Assembly: GCF_945881795.1 (NCBI RefSeq)
Contig: NZ_CAMCVG010000013.1
Coordinates: forward strand, 1 to 39,532
From: Rhodoferax sp. OV413
GTDB lineage: Bacteria; Pseudomonadota; Gammaproteobacteria; Burkholderiales; Burkholderiaceae_C
Direction of reading: 5' to 3'
DNA: 39,532 bases
The notes beneath the pieces were generated by a model. It made no database searches. It saw only the letters and a program-made list of their open reading frames with translations, and was not told the origin of the DNA. Both the position numbers and the translations under genes were made by a program. This document shows positions 1 to 8,176 of the stretch, piece by piece; position 1 is the first letter of the stretch; every line of letters begins with the position of its first letter.

Positions 1-795
1 CCCGGCAGTGCGCCCATCATTCACCATCCCGATGTGCGTCGCATGCTCATGACCATGCGCGCCTACACCGAGGGATGCCGAGCACTGGCCAGCGTGGCTG
101 CCAGCGCCTTTGATGCAGCCCACCACCACCCCGATGCCGATGCCCGCAAGCAGAACCAGGCCTTCTATGAATTCATGGTGCCCTTGGTCAAGGGCTTTAG
201 CACCGAGGTGAGCTTGGAGGTCACCTCCCTGGGCGTGCAGGTTCACGGCGGCATGGGCTTTATTGAAGAAACTGGCGCGGCGCAGTATTACCGCGACGCC
301 AAAATCCTGACCATCTACGAAGGCACCACTGCCATCCAGGCCAACGATCTGGTAGGGCGCAAGACAGGGCGTGATGGCGGGCAGATTGCCAAAGGCATCG
401 CGTCCCAGGTGGCCGCTACGGAGTCCGAGCTCATGGCCAGCGGTTCTGCCGATGCGCTGGGCGTTGCCAAGCGCCTGAAGGCGGCGCGCGAAGCCTTTGT
501 CGATGTGGTGGACTTTGTGGCTGCGAGCTCCAAAGCCAGCCCCAACGCTGTGTACGCCGGTAGCGTCCCCTACCTGATGCTGGCCGGTAATTTAATGGCC
601 GGCTGGCAAATGGCGCGCGCCCTGCTGGTGGCTGAAAAAGCCATGGCGGCCGGCGAGGATGTGGCCTTCATGCAAGCAAAGGTCACCACCGCCCGGTTTT
701 ACGCCGACCACATCTTGTGCAAAGCCGGCGGTCTGCGCGACAGCATTGTGGAGGGCGCAGAAAGCGTCACCGCGCTGCCGCTGGATGCGTTCTGA
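1..795 (+). CDS. Acyl-CoA dehydrogenase, C-terminal part (5' end outside window)
   Basis: The reading frame is open from the first base, so the gene enters from the left and only about 264 C-terminal residues are present. The frame contains a GGMGFIEE stretch and an IYEGTTAIQ motif. In acyl-CoA dehydrogenases the Glu of the YEGT motif is the catalytic base that takes the alpha proton of the acyl-CoA while FAD accepts the hydride. The roughly 130 residues after this motif match the extra C-terminal helical domain of the larger (about 600-residue) FadE-like subgroup. The expected role is the first oxidation step of fatty-acid or related acyl-CoA breakdown in the cytoplasm; chain-length preference cannot be read from this part. 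The nitronate monooxygenase gene starts 17 bases after its stop, so the two are probably co-transcribed. Confidence 0.9.
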   Translation, partial: PGSAPIIHHPDVRRMLMTMRAYTEGCRALASVAASAFDAAHHHPDADARKQNQAFYEFMVPLVKGFSTEVSLEVTSLGVQVHGGMGFIEETGAAQYYRDAKILTIYEGTTAIQANDLVGRKTGRDGGQIAKGIASQVAATESELMASGSADALGVAKRLKAAREAFVDVVDFVAASSKASPNAVYAGSVPYLMLAGNLMAGWQMARALLVAEKAMAAGEDVAFMQAKVTTARFYADHILCKAGGLRDSIVEGAESVTALPLDAF

Positions 796-812
796 CACAC
801 CGAGGAAGTTCC

Positions 813-1778
813 ATGTCTACATTGCCTGCGCCGCTGGATAGGCTGCCGTTTCCTGTCATCGGCTCGCCGCTGTTCATTGTCAGCAACCCCAAGCTGGTGA
901 TTGCCCAGTGCATTGCGGGCGTAGTGGGCTCGATGCCGGCGCTCAACGCACGGCCGGCTGAGCAGCTCGATGACTGGCTGAAAGAGATCACCGAAGCGCT
1001 GGCGGCCTACAACACAGCGCATCCCGATAAACCGGCCGCGCCCTTTGCCATCAACCAGATCGTGCACAAGAGCAACGACCGGCTGGAACACGACATGGCC
1101 CTGTGCGTGAAGTACAAGGTGCCCATCATCATCACCTCGCTGGGCGCACGCGAAGAAATCAACGCGGCGGCCCACAGCTATGGCGGGGTGGTGCTGCACG
1201 ACATCATCAACAACCAACACGCCCACAAGGCCATCGATAAAGGCGCCGACGGACTCATCGCTGTGGCTGCGGGTGCCGGTGGACATGCGGGCGTGAAGAG
1301 CCCGTTTGCGCTGGTACAGGAAATCCGGCAATGGTTTGATGGCCCATTGGCCCTCTCGGGTTCCATCGCGAGTGGCGCGGCCGTACTGGCTGCGCAAGCC
1401 ATGGGCGCAGATTTCGCCTACATCGGGTCCGCCTTTATCGCCACCGAGGAGGCTCGCGCCTCGCAAGACTACAAACAGGCCATCGTCGACAACAACTCGG
1501 ATGCTATCGTTTACAGCAACCTGTTTACCGGCGTTCACGGCAATTACCTTGCCCCCAGCATTCGCGCCGCGGGACTGGACCCAGCGAACCTGCCCGAGAG
1601 TGACCCCAGCAAAATGGACTTCGGCGGCGCGGCCACCAAGGCGTGGAAAGACATTTGGGGCTGCGGCCAGGGCATCGGTGCGGTCGACAAAATCCAGCCC
1701 ACCGCAGACTTCGTGGCCCAGCTCAAGCGTGAATACGCTGCAGCCCGCGCCGGCCTGCTTGCGCGCAATTACGATTAA
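813..1778 (+). CDS. Nitronate monooxygenase (2-nitropropane dioxygenase family)
   Basis: This 321-residue FMN-dependent TIM-barrel enzyme is of the family that oxidises alkyl nitronates to carbonyl compounds and nitrite; many members have unknown physiological substrates. Visible signatures are the N-terminal PVIGSPLFIVS segment that lines the flavin site in this family. Near residues 154-160 is GAGGHAG, whose His (about 158) corresponds to the conserved catalytic-site His. A later ALSGSIASG and GADFAYIGSAF segment forms the FMN phosphate-binding loops. I chose the ATG at 813 because GAGGAA lies just upstream and the protein then begins exactly at the family start; the frame is open further upstream but without support. 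Position directly behind an acyl-CoA dehydrogenase is common for this subgroup and suggests an accessory role in lipid or nitro-compound catabolism (inference). Confidence 0.88.
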   Translation: MSTLPAPLDRLPFPVIGSPLFIVSNPKLVIAQCIAGVVGSMPALNARPAEQLDDWLKEITEALAAYNTAHPDKPAAPFAINQIVHKSNDRLEHDMALCVKYKVPIIITSLGAREEINAAAHSYGGVVLHDIINNQHAHKAIDKGADGLIAVAAGAGGHAGVKSPFALVQEIRQWFDGPLALSGSIASGAAVLAAQAMGADFAYIGSAFIATEEARASQDYKQAIVDNNSDAIVYSNLFTGVHGNYLAPSIRAAGLDPANLPESDPSKMDFGGAATKAWKDIWGCGQGIGAVDKIQPTADFVAQLKREYAAARAGLLARNYD

Positions 1779-1845
1779 GAGGACCGGAGCGTCCCGGACG
1801 GTTGCGCGCGGCCGAGGCTGAAAATCCGCCCGACGTCACAGTCGC

Positions 1846-2805
1846 TTAAGACTTCGGCATCGAGGAAGTCGTTTGCGGCAAGGTAGCGCCGATGTGAACC
1901 ATCTGGCGGCGTTTGGCTAATTCCCACTGGCGCTGGCGCTCGCGGGCGCTGGCTTTTTGGATGTCGCTGGTGTGGGCGTGGCAGCGCGGGCAGCTGACGC
2001 CGGCCTCAAACAGCGGCGACTCTTGGGCACCATCCTCCAGCGGTTGGCGGCAGGCACGGCACAGGCCGTGTTGCCCCGGTACCAACCCGTGCCCAACCGA
2101 CACCCGCTCATCAAATACAAAGCATTCGCCTTGCCATAGGCTTTGTTCCGGGGGGATAGTCTCGAGGTACTTGAGGATGCCGCCCTCCAGGTGGTAGACC
2201 TCGTCATAGCCGCGCTGGCGCAGATAAGCCGTTGATTTTTCGCAGCGAATGCCGCCGGTGCAAAACATCGCGACCTTCGGCTTCTTGCCCGCGCGGCCAA
2301 GCAACTCTGATTGCTCCACCCAGGCCGGTAGCTCTGCAAAGCTCTTGATTTTCGGATCCACCGCGCCGGCGAAGGTGCCGATTTCGATCTCGTAGTCGTT
2401 GCGGGTATCCACGACCACTACGTCAGGGTCCGAAATCAGGGTGTTCCAGTCCTGCGGCTTCACATAGGTGCCAGCCATGTGGATAGGGCTGATGCCGGGC
2501 ACCTGCATGGTCACGATCTCCTTTTTCAGCCGCACCTTCATGCGGTAGAAGGGCGCTTTCTCGGAGAACGATTCTTTGTGCTGCAGGTCGGCCAACAATG
2601 GGTCCGCCCGCAAGTGGGCCAGCACCGCATGCACATCATCCGGCAAACCGGCAATCGTGCTATTGATGCCCTCACGCGCCAGCAAAATCATGCCCTTGAC
2701 GTTTCGGCTTTCACACAACACCAACAGCGGATCACGCCGCTGCGCGTAGTCGGGGAGATCGACGAACTTGTAAAAGGCCGCAGTGAGGTAGGCGGGGCTG
2801 GCCAT
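1846..2805 (-). CDS. trhO: tRNA uridine(34) hydroxylase, rhodanese-domain protein
   Basis: The 319-residue protein matches the YceA/UPF0176 family, now known as TrhO, which uses oxygen to form 5-hydroxyuridine at the wobble position of tRNAs. Order of parts: an N-terminal domain with a LLAREGINSTIAG segment (about 41-53), a rhodanese domain with VVVDTRNDYE (about 130-139) and the loop FCTGGIRCEK (181-190) carrying Cys182 and Cys188, and a C-terminal Cys-rich tail with CRAC and CPRC pairs. The start lies 12 bases after the dnaJ stop on the same strand. No clear Shine-Dalgarno precedes it, so translation may depend on dnaJ. This places a tRNA-modification enzyme at the end of a heat-shock transcript. 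The neighbouring plus-strand gene converges on it. Confidence 0.93.
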   Translation of the reverse strand: MASPAYLTAAFYKFVDLPDYAQRRDPLLVLCESRNVKGMILLAREGINSTIAGLPDDVHAVLAHLRADPLLADLQHKESFSEKAPFYRMKVRLKKEIVTMQVPGISPIHMAGTYVKPQDWNTLISDPDVVVVDTRNDYEIEIGTFAGAVDPKIKSFAELPAWVEQSELLGRAGKKPKVAMFCTGGIRCEKSTAYLRQRGYDEVYHLEGGILKYLETIPPEQSLWQGECFVFDERVSVGHGLVPGQHGLCRACRQPLEDGAQESPLFEAGVSCPRCHAHTSDIQKASARERQRQWELAKRRQMVHIGATLPQTTSSMPKS

Positions 2806-2817
2806 GCGCCGTAGGCG

Positions 2818-3948
2818 TTAGCTGAAGAAGTTCTTCAGCCGGTCGGTCCAGGTGTCGCCTGACGGCGAATGCTTGCTGCCGCCCTTCTTGAAGGAATCGT
2901 CCAGGTCTTTGAGCAACTTGCGTTGATGCTCGGTGAGCTTGACCGGTGTCTCCACCAGAATGTGGCAGTACAAATCACCGGGGTAGCTGGAGCGCACACC
3001 CTTGATGCCCTTGCCCCGCAGGCGGAACTGCTTGCCGGTTTGCGTGCCTTCGGGAATATCTATCGCGGCTTTGCCGGCCAGCGTGGGCACGTCGATTTCG
3101 CCACCCAGGGCTGCGGTGACGAAGCTGATTGGCACTGAGCAATGCAGGTCGTCACCGTCGCGCTCGAGGATGTCGTGCTTTTTGAGCCGGATCTCGATGT
3201 AGAGGTCGCCCGGAGGGCCTCCGTTGGTGCCGGGCTCGCCGTTGCCGGCACTCCGGATGCGCATGCCACCGTCAATACCAGCGGGAATTTTGACTTCCAG
3301 CGTCTTTTGTCGCTTGATCTTGCCTTGCCCTTGGCAGCTGGTGCAGGGCTCGGGAATCACCTTGCCATTGCCGCGGCAGGTGGGGCAGGTTTGCTGCACA
3401 CTAAAAAAACCTTGGCGCATTTGCACCGAGCCGCTGCCGTTGCAGGTGCCGCAGGTCTTGATCTGGGTGCCGGGCTTGGCACCAGTGCCTTTGCAGGGTT
3501 CGCAGCCGTCCCAGCTGGGAATGCGGATTTGCGCGTCTTTGCCGCGGGCAGCTTCTTCGAGCGTGATTTCCATGGCGTAGCTCAAATCGCTGCCACGGTA
3601 CACCTGCCGCCCGCCCCGCGCACCACCGCGCTGCTGACCGAACATGTCACCAAAAATGTCGCCGAAGGCCTCGGCAAAACCGCCATAGCCTTCTGCTCCG
3701 CCCGCTCCGCGGTTGGGGTCAACGCCTGCGTGGCCGTACTGGTCGTAGGCCGCGCGCTTCTGGGCGTCGGAAAGCATCTCGTAGGCCTCTTTGACCTCCT
3801 TGAACTTCTCTTCCGCGGCTTTGGCAGCTTCTCCCTGATTGCGGTCAGGGTGAAACTTCATCGCCAGTTTGCGATACGCCTTTTTGATTTCTTCTTCCGG
3901 CGCGCCCTTGGGCACGCCCAGAACTTCGTAATAGTCGCGTTTGGCCAT
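2818..3948 (-). CDS. dnaJ: Chaperone protein DnaJ (Hsp40)
   Basis: This is a full-length 376-residue type I DnaJ, co-chaperone that delivers unfolded proteins to DnaK and stimulates its ATPase. The J domain occupies residues 1-70 with the essential HPD at 33-35. A Gly/Phe-rich linker follows (about 75-110). The zinc region holds four CxxCxGxG-type repeats ([32 protein letters not shown]). Two C-terminal substrate-binding beta domains complete it. It is read after dnaK on the minus strand, separated by 92 bases that contain a strong hairpin. It is followed closely by trhO. Confidence 0.98.
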   Translation of the reverse strand: MAKRDYYEVLGVPKGAPEEEIKKAYRKLAMKFHPDRNQGEAAKAAEEKFKEVKEAYEMLSDAQKRAAYDQYGHAGVDPNRGAGGAEGYGGFAEAFGDIFGDMFGQQRGGARGGRQVYRGSDLSYAMEITLEEAARGKDAQIRIPSWDGCEPCKGTGAKPGTQIKTCGTCNGSGSVQMRQGFFSVQQTCPTCRGNGKVIPEPCTSCQGQGKIKRQKTLEVKIPAGIDGGMRIRSAGNGEPGTNGGPPGDLYIEIRLKKHDILERDGDDLHCSVPISFVTAALGGEIDVPTLAGKAAIDIPEGTQTGKQFRLRGKGIKGVRSSYPGDLYCHILVETPVKLTEHQRKLLKDLDDSFKKGGSKHSPSGDTWTDRLKNFFS

Positions 3949-3978
3949 GTGTGTCTTGTGTCTTTTTACAACAGAAAA

Positions 3979-4012
3979 GCCGCGTTGAACCCCAATCGGC
4001 GTTCAACGCGGC
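3979..4012 (-). terminator. Hairpin between dnaK and dnaJ (attenuator or processing site)
   Basis: A perfect 12-base inverted repeat (GCCGCGTTGAAC at 3979-3990 and its complement at 4001-4012) surrounds a 10-base loop. Read on the minus strand it is followed by CTTTTCTGTTG, a moderately T-rich stretch rather than a clean T run. It could partly terminate transcription after dnaK and so lower dnaJ expression, or serve as an RNA processing and stabilising structure. Which one cannot be decided from sequence. Confidence 0.7.
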
Positions 4013-4040
4013 ATCTTGTATGCTGCGCTCGTTAGCCGGC

Positions 4041-5993
4041 TCAGCCTTTTTTGACTTCCTTTACTTCGGCGTCAACGACATTGTCGTCGTGCGCCGGCTT
4101 GGAGGATGTCTGTGCGTTTTCCTGAGGGGCCGCTTGCTCGGCGGTGCCGGCCTCAGCCGCTTGCTTGGCCTGCATGTCAGCGTACATTTTCTCGCCCAGC
4201 TTCTGACTCGCGGCCATCAGCGCTTCGCTCTTGGCTTTGATGGCGTCCTTGTCGTCCGACTTCAGGATCTCTTCGACGTCCTTCAGGGCCGCTTCAATTT
4301 TTTCCTTCTCGTCCGCTTCGAGCTTTTCGCCGTACTCGGCGAGGCTCTTTTTGACGCTGTGGGCGTTGGCTTCGGCTTCGTTGCGGGTTTGCACCAGTTC
4401 GAGCTTTTTCTTGTCGTCAGCGGCGTTGAGTTCGGCGTCCTTCACCATTTGCTGGATTTCAGCTTCGGACAGGCCGGAGTTGGCCTTGATGGTGATTTTG
4501 TTTTCCTTGCCCGTGCCCTTGTCTTTGGCGCCCACATGCAGGATGCCGTTCGCGTCGATGTCAAACGACACTTCGATTTGCGGTGTGCCGCGGGTGGCAG
4601 GGGGAATGCCTTCAAGGTTGAATTCGCCCAGCATCTTGTTGACCGCAGCAATTTCGCGCTCGCCCTGGAACACCTTGATGGTTACAGCAGGCTGGTTGTC
4701 CTCGGCGGTCGAGAATGTTTGCGCAAACTTGGTGGGGATGGTGGTGTTCTTGGTGATCATCTTGGTCATCACGCCGCCCAGGGTTTCGATACCCAAAGAC
4801 AGAGGGGTGACGTCCAAGAGCAGCACGTCCTTGCGGTCGCCGGAGAGCACCTGGCCTTGAATCGCCGCGCCCACAGCCACCGCTTCGTCGGGGTTTACGT
4901 CTTTGCGGGGTTCTTTACCGAAGAGTTCCTTGACCTTTTCCTGCACCTTGGGCATGCGGGTCATGCCGCCGACCAGAATCACATCGTGGATGTCAGAGGC
5001 CGACACGCCGGCATCCTTGAGCGCCGTGCGGATGGGGGAAATCGTGCGTTCAATCAACTCTTCTACCAGCGACTCGAGCTTTGCGCGGGTCAGCTTGATG
5101 TTCAGGTGCTTGGGGCCTGTGGCATCGGCGGTGATGTAGGGCAGATTGATGTCAGTTTGCGCGCTGCTGGAGAGCTCGATCTTGGCCTTCTCAGCAGATT
5201 CCTTCAGGCGTTGCAGTGCCAGCACGTCTTTCGACAGGTCCACGCCCTGGTCCTTTTTGAACTCGGCAATGATGAAGTCGATGATGCGCTGGTCGAAGTC
5301 TTCGCCGCCGAGGAAGGTGTCGCCATTGGTGGAGAGCACCTCGAATTGTTTTTCACCATCCACATCAGCGATTTCGATGATGGAGACGTCAAAGGTGCCG
5401 CCACCAAGGTCATACACCGCAATCTTGCGGTCGCCCTTTTCGTTTTTGTCCAGGCCGAAGGCCAGCGCAGCCGCGGTGGGTTCGTTGATGATGCGCTTCA
5501 CATCGAGGCCGGCAATGCGGCCGGCGTCTTTGGTAGCTTGGCGCTGCGCGTCGTTAAAGTACGCCGGCACGGTGATGACAGCCTCGGTCACTTCTTCGCC
5601 GAGGTAGTCTTCTGCGGTTTTCTTCATCTTGCGCAGCACGTCGGCGCTGACCTGCTGGGGTGCGAGCTTGTTGCCGCGCACTTCGACCCATGCGTCGCCG
5701 TTGTCGGCGGCGGCAATGGTGTAGGGCATCAGGTCGATGTCTTTTTGAACTTCTTTTTCAGTGAACTTGCGGCCAATCAGGCGCTTGACGGCGTACAGCG
5801 TGTTCCTGGGGTTGGTGACCGCCTGGCGCTTGGCCGATGCGCCCACCAGTACTTCGCCGTCTTCCTGGTAAGCAATGATCGACGGAGTGGTGCGCGCGCC
5901 TTCGGCGTTTTCAATCACTTTGGGGGCGTTGCCCTCCATCACGGCCACACAGCTGTTGGTGGTGCCCAAGTCGATGCCGATGATTCTTCCCAT
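4041..5993 (-). CDS. dnaK: Chaperone protein DnaK (Hsp70)
   Basis: The 650-residue protein is a complete Hsp70. The nucleotide-binding domain starts with [10 protein letters not shown] (phosphate loop, residues 5-14) and contains the second phosphate signature [10 protein letters not shown] and the adenosine motif [11 protein letters not shown]. The interdomain linker DVLLLDVTP follows, then the beta-sandwich substrate domain and a helical lid. The C-terminus ends in an acidic tail with VVDAEVKEV, as in proteobacterial DnaK. It folds nascent and stress-damaged proteins with DnaJ and GrpE. An AGGAG Shine-Dalgarno stands before the ATG. The gene sits 120 bases behind grpE with its own candidate heat-shock promoter. 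Confidence 0.99.
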   Translation of the reverse strand: MGRIIGIDLGTTNSCVAVMEGNAPKVIENAEGARTTPSIIAYQEDGEVLVGASAKRQAVTNPRNTLYAVKRLIGRKFTEKEVQKDIDLMPYTIAAADNGDAWVEVRGNKLAPQQVSADVLRKMKKTAEDYLGEEVTEAVITVPAYFNDAQRQATKDAGRIAGLDVKRIINEPTAAALAFGLDKNEKGDRKIAVYDLGGGTFDVSIIEIADVDGEKQFEVLSTNGDTFLGGEDFDQRIIDFIIAEFKKDQGVDLSKDVLALQRLKESAEKAKIELSSSAQTDINLPYITADATGPKHLNIKLTRAKLESLVEELIERTISPIRTALKDAGVSASDIHDVILVGGMTRMPKVQEKVKELFGKEPRKDVNPDEAVAVGAAIQGQVLSGDRKDVLLLDVTPLSLGIETLGGVMTKMITKNTTIPTKFAQTFSTAEDNQPAVTIKVFQGEREIAAVNKMLGEFNLEGIPPATRGTPQIEVSFDIDANGILHVGAKDKGTGKENKITIKANSGLSEAEIQQMVKDAELNAADDKKKLELVQTRNEAEANAHSVKKSLAEYGEKLEADEKEKIEAALKDVEEILKSDDKDAIKAKSEALMAASQKLGEKMYADMQAKQAAEAGTAEQAAPQENAQTSSKPAHDDNVVDAEVKEVKKG

Positions 5994-6030
5994 GGTGTAC
6001 TCCTAAAACTTAGAAAATTCAGATGTAAAT

Positions 6031-6054
6031 AACGTGTGGGCTTCGCCACACGTT
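6031..6054 (-). other. Inverted repeat overlapping the dnaK promoter region
   Basis: A perfect 9-base inverted repeat (AACGTGTGG at 6031-6039, CCACACGTT at 6046-6054) has a 6-base loop. It lies 37 bases upstream of the dnaK start and immediately abuts and overlaps a sigma-32-like -35 element. It is not the CIRCE operator (TTAGCACTC-N9-GAGTGCTAA). It may be the grpE terminator (weak, no T run), a 5' UTR hairpin, or an operator. Confidence 0.55.
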
Positions 6055-6058
6055 TCAA
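6031..6058 (-). promoter_or_regulatory. Candidate sigma-32 promoter for dnaK
   Basis: On the minus strand CTTGAAA (complement of 6052-6058) matches the sigma-32 -35 consensus exactly. Thirteen bases downstream is CCACACGT, a partial match to the CCCCATnT -10 element. The same bases form the inverted repeat noted here, so the match may be constrained by that structure. It would give dnaK-dnaJ-trhO a heat-inducible start independent of grpE. Confidence 0.45.
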
Positions 6059-6113
6059 GTGCCCGCAGCACGAAAAATTTGGCTTGTTCGGTCGGTAATG
6101 TGCGCCGCCGTAC

Positions 6114-6677
6114 TTACTTGGGCGCAGACACGGTGACCAGCGCGGGACGCAACACGCGGTCTGCAATGGAGTAGCCCTTTTGCAGCACACTGACCACGGT
6201 GTTGGCTTCCTGCTCGGACGGCACGACACTGATGGCCTGGTGCTGGTGGGGGTCGAACTTGGTGCCGGCCGTGGGGGCGATGGCGATGACCTTGTTGCGC
6301 TCCAGCGCCGCCACCAGCTGGCGCAGGGTGGCTTGTGCGCCTTCGCGGATTTGTTCGGGCGTGGCGTCTTTAATGACCAGACCCGCCTCGAGGCTGTCGG
6401 TTACCGGCAGCAGGCTCTCTGCAAAGCTCTCGACCGCGAACTTGCGCGCCTTGGAAATTTCATCGTCTGCGCGGCGGCGGGCGTTTTCGGCCTCGGCCTT
6501 GGCGCGCAGGTATTGGTCAGCGAGTTCGGCGCTCTTGGCTTTGAGGGTGGCCAATTCGGCCTGCGTGGCGCTCAGGGCGTCCGCTTCATTTGCATGTGCG
6601 GCGGCCATGATTTCTTCCGGGGATTGCGCCATGGCAGAGGCCATGTCGGGGCTGGTGTTGCTGGGGGTGTCAGGCAT
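6114..6677 (-). CDS. grpE: Nucleotide exchange factor GrpE
   Basis: The 187-residue protein has the GrpE layout: a disordered acidic N-terminus (about 1-35), a long alpha-helical coiled coil (about 40-95, with [16 protein letters not shown]) and a C-terminal beta wing with [11 protein letters not shown] and [18 protein letters not shown]. It releases ADP from DnaK and so resets the chaperone cycle. It precedes dnaK on the same strand, the usual order. A strong sigma-32-like promoter lies 34-63 bases upstream of the start codon. No good Shine-Dalgarno is seen, but the ATG at 6677 is the only start fitting family length. Confidence 0.97.
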   Translation of the reverse strand: MPDTPSNTSPDMASAMAQSPEEIMAAAHANEADALSATQAELATLKAKSAELADQYLRAKAEAENARRRADDEISKARKFAVESFAESLLPVTDSLEAGLVIKDATPEQIREGAQATLRQLVAALERNKVIAIAPTAGTKFDPHQHQAISVVPSEQEANTVVSVLQKGYSIADRVLRPALVTVSAPK

Positions 6678-6710
6678 GTTGATAAGTCAAGTTGCACAGG
6701 GTTGCGCCGC

Positions 6711-6738
6711 ATATGGCGACGCAATGCCCTGTTTCAAG
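6711..6738 (-). promoter_or_regulatory. Sigma-32 heat-shock promoter of grpE
   Basis: The minus strand reads CTTGAAA (complement of 6732-6738), 13 bases, then CGCCATAT (complement of 6711-6718). This matches the sigma-32 consensus CTTGAAA-N11-16-CCCCATnT at all but one specified position. It is correctly placed upstream of grpE. Confidence 0.75.
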
Positions 6739-6786
6739 GGGTAGGGCGCAGCGCGCGCCCACTGTCAAAACAGCCCTCGCGCAGGT

Positions 6787-7140
6787 TTAGCTGCGGACGT
6801 CCAGAAGCTCTACATCGAATTTCAGGGTTGCGTTCGGCGGGATGACGCCACCGGCGCCCCGTGCGCCATAGCCCAATTCGGCAGGAATGATCAGGGTACG
6901 CGCACCGCCGACCTTCATGCCGGCCACGCCCTCGTCCCAGCCGCGGATGACCATTCCGGCGCCCAAGTGGAAGACGAAGGGATCGTTGCGGTCTTTGCTG
7001 GAGTCAAACTTGGCACCCTGCACGCCGTCGTTGTACAGCCAGCCGGTGTAGTGCACGCTCACGCTTTGGCCTTTTTGGGCCTCCGGGCCGGTGCCCTCGG
7101 TGGTGTCTTCGAATTGGAGTCCGCTGGCTGTGGTCGGCAT
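6787..7140 (-). CDS. FKBP-type peptidyl-prolyl cis-trans isomerase
   Basis: This 117-residue single-domain FKBP without a signal peptide is therefore cytoplasmic. The family pattern is complete: VSVHYTGWLYNDG, the KFDSS segment, FHLGAGMVIRGWDEGVAGMKVGG, then LIIPAELGYGARG and the final strand FDVELLDV. It catalyses rotation of Xaa-Pro bonds during folding. It is read just upstream of grpE in the same direction, which fits a folding neighbourhood, but 109 bases and a separate heat-shock promoter lie between them. Its Shine-Dalgarno AAAAGGA borders a copy of the interspersed repeat, so the leader RNA is built largely of repeat sequence. Confidence 0.95.
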   Translation of the reverse strand: MPTTASGLQFEDTTEGTGPEAQKGQSVSVHYTGWLYNDGVQGAKFDSSKDRNDPFVFHLGAGMVIRGWDEGVAGMKVGGARTLIIPAELGYGARGAGGVIPPNATLKFDVELLDVRS

Positions 7141-7150
7141 GGTCGAGTCC

Positions 7151-7213
7151 TTTTGCTATGAAAAATGTAGCTGGTTGCGCTCGCAGATCGGGCGCTGGGG
7201 CTGAATCAGCCCT
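7151..7213 (+). repeat. Interspersed repeat copy 1 (upstream of the FKBP gene)
   Basis: The copy has the family head TTTTGCTAT, a 7-base spacer, GTAGCTG, then a GC-rich body with GCGC and CGGGCG elements. The head is only 10 bases before the FKBP start, so on the minus strand its complement forms part of the ribosome-binding region. Confidence 0.6.
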
Positions 7214-7230
7214 AAATTATGCCCGAGCGA

Positions 7231-7257
7231 AAAAAAGACAGGCGCTGCCTGTCTTTT
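7231..7257 (-). terminator. Rho-independent terminator of the HxlR-like gene
   Basis: A perfect 11-base stem (AAAAGACAGGC at 7233-7243 with GCCTGTCTTTT at 7247-7257) has a 3-base loop. Read on the minus strand it continues into further T residues. It lies 41 bases after the stop of the HxlR-like gene, between that gene and the FKBP gene. Confidence 0.85.
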
Positions 7258-7297
7258 GGGTTGGCAGAGCGCTAGGCAAGCTGCCGGGAGTGCTTGG

Positions 7298-7609
7298 TTA
7301 TTTGGCTTTTTTGGCCAGGGCGGTGGACCACTTGACCGCAAAGGCCTGCACATCGCCCAGGCGCTTGAGCAAGTCGGCGCCTGACGCTGTGACCACATAG
7401 CCGTCTGCGCCGTGGGTCAGCAGGCCTGCTTCGCGAAGTTCTTTGATACGGGTGTTCAGGGTGTTGGGGGTGATGCCGCCTACGCTATCTTGAAGGAGGC
7501 GAAAGGTTTGGGCGTGACCATCACGCAGAGCCCACAGCACCCGGATTGCGTAGCGGGATTCCAGTAGCTCCAACAGTTGACTCACCGCAGCCGATTCTTT
7601 TGCACTCAT
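7298..7609 (-). CDS. Small HxlR-like winged-helix transcriptional regulator
   Basis: The 103-residue protein has the winged-helix pattern of the HxlR/MarR-like group: LELLESRYAIRVLWALRDG (first helices), FRLLQDSVGGITPNTLNTRIKELREAGLL (recognition helix region, about 36-65) and a wing with YVVTASGADLL. It ends in an amphipathic helix likely used for dimerisation. Canonical HxlR proteins carry a redox-sensitive Cys near the N-terminus before the first helix; no Cys is present anywhere here, so a thiol-sensing mode is excluded. A terminator follows it. It may control itself or the divergent ComFB-like gene; the target is unknown. Confidence 0.75.
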   Translation of the reverse strand: MSAKESAAVSQLLELLESRYAIRVLWALRDGHAQTFRLLQDSVGGITPNTLNTRIKELREAGLLTHGADGYVVTASGADLLKRLGDVQAFAVKWSTALAKKAK

Positions 7610-7698
7610 TACCTGACCCTTTGACGTTGAACTGATGACGCTGCAGCGCGCTCCGCCGCTGCTGCAAATTAACTTGAGAAACTATAGCGCAGATTTTA

Positions 7699-7762
7699 TT
7701 TTGCTACAAGTTTCATAGCTGTCTGCGCATAGACTATGGGGGTTAACCGACTTTTTTGATTG
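7699..7762 (+). repeat. Interspersed repeat copy 2 (HxlR/ComFB intergenic region)
   Basis: TTTTGCTAC (7699-7707), a 7-base spacer and ATAGCTG (7715-7721) are followed by TCTGCGCA and a G-rich stretch. It occupies the centre of the 248-base gap between two divergent genes, and so lies where their promoters are expected. Nothing else recognisable is in that gap. Confidence 0.65.
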
Positions 7763-7857
7763 AATAGACAGGGAAAATACCAATAGCTTCAGACACTGCT
7801 GATACGATGGCGTGTCAAAAACTTTGCGGCGAGCAGGACTGGGTCAGAGGTTGAAAC

Positions 7858-8139
7858 ATGCATTTCAATTTTGAAGAGGTTCATAACTACTATGAACGCG
7901 TTGTATTCGAAGAGGTCGTGCGCCGCTCCGAGTACTTCCCCCGCTACAACCATGACATGCTCACCGATGTGGCCTGTGTGGCGCTGAACCAGTTGCCCGC
8001 CCGCTATGTGCGTCATGACGTGGATCTGATTTTCTACATGACGGCAGCAGACCGGGAAGAGCTCGACCGCAAGGTTGACGACGCGCTCAATTTCGCATTC
8101 CGGTTCGTGGGCGAGCGTATTCACGAGCCACCGGGCTGA
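7858..8139 (+). CDS. ComFB-like protein (late competence development family)
   Basis: The 93-residue protein resembles the ComFB family: a start like MHFNFEEVHNYYERVVFEEV, a central DMLTDVACVALNQLPARYVRHDVDLIFYM and a C-terminal helix with AFRFVGERI. The block of LNQLPARYVR, which precedes the hydrophobic strand, is the most diagnostic feature. In Firmicutes comFB lies in the comF operon and is dispensable for uptake. In cyanobacteria related proteins have been reported to bind cyclic dinucleotides, so a signalling role is possible here. There are no competence genes nearby. It is convergent with rpoD. The molecular role in Betaproteobacteria is not established. Confidence 0.75.
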   Translation: MHFNFEEVHNYYERVVFEEVVRRSEYFPRYNHDMLTDVACVALNQLPARYVRHDVDLIFYMTAADREELDRKVDDALNFAFRFVGERIHEPPG

Positions 8140-8176
8140 CCTGCGTCAACCCGGGTGGCAGGTAAAACCCCCTTGC

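Noticed and set aside
3951-6032. Long open frame (693 codons) on the plus strand across dnaK
   Set aside because: It is the antisense shadow of the highly biased dnaK coding sequence; it has no recognisable domain and no ribosome-binding site.
5994-6113. CIRCE/HrcA operator upstream of dnaK
   Set aside because: The inverted repeat present does not match TTAGCACTC-N9-GAGTGCTAA; sigma-32-like elements explain the region better.
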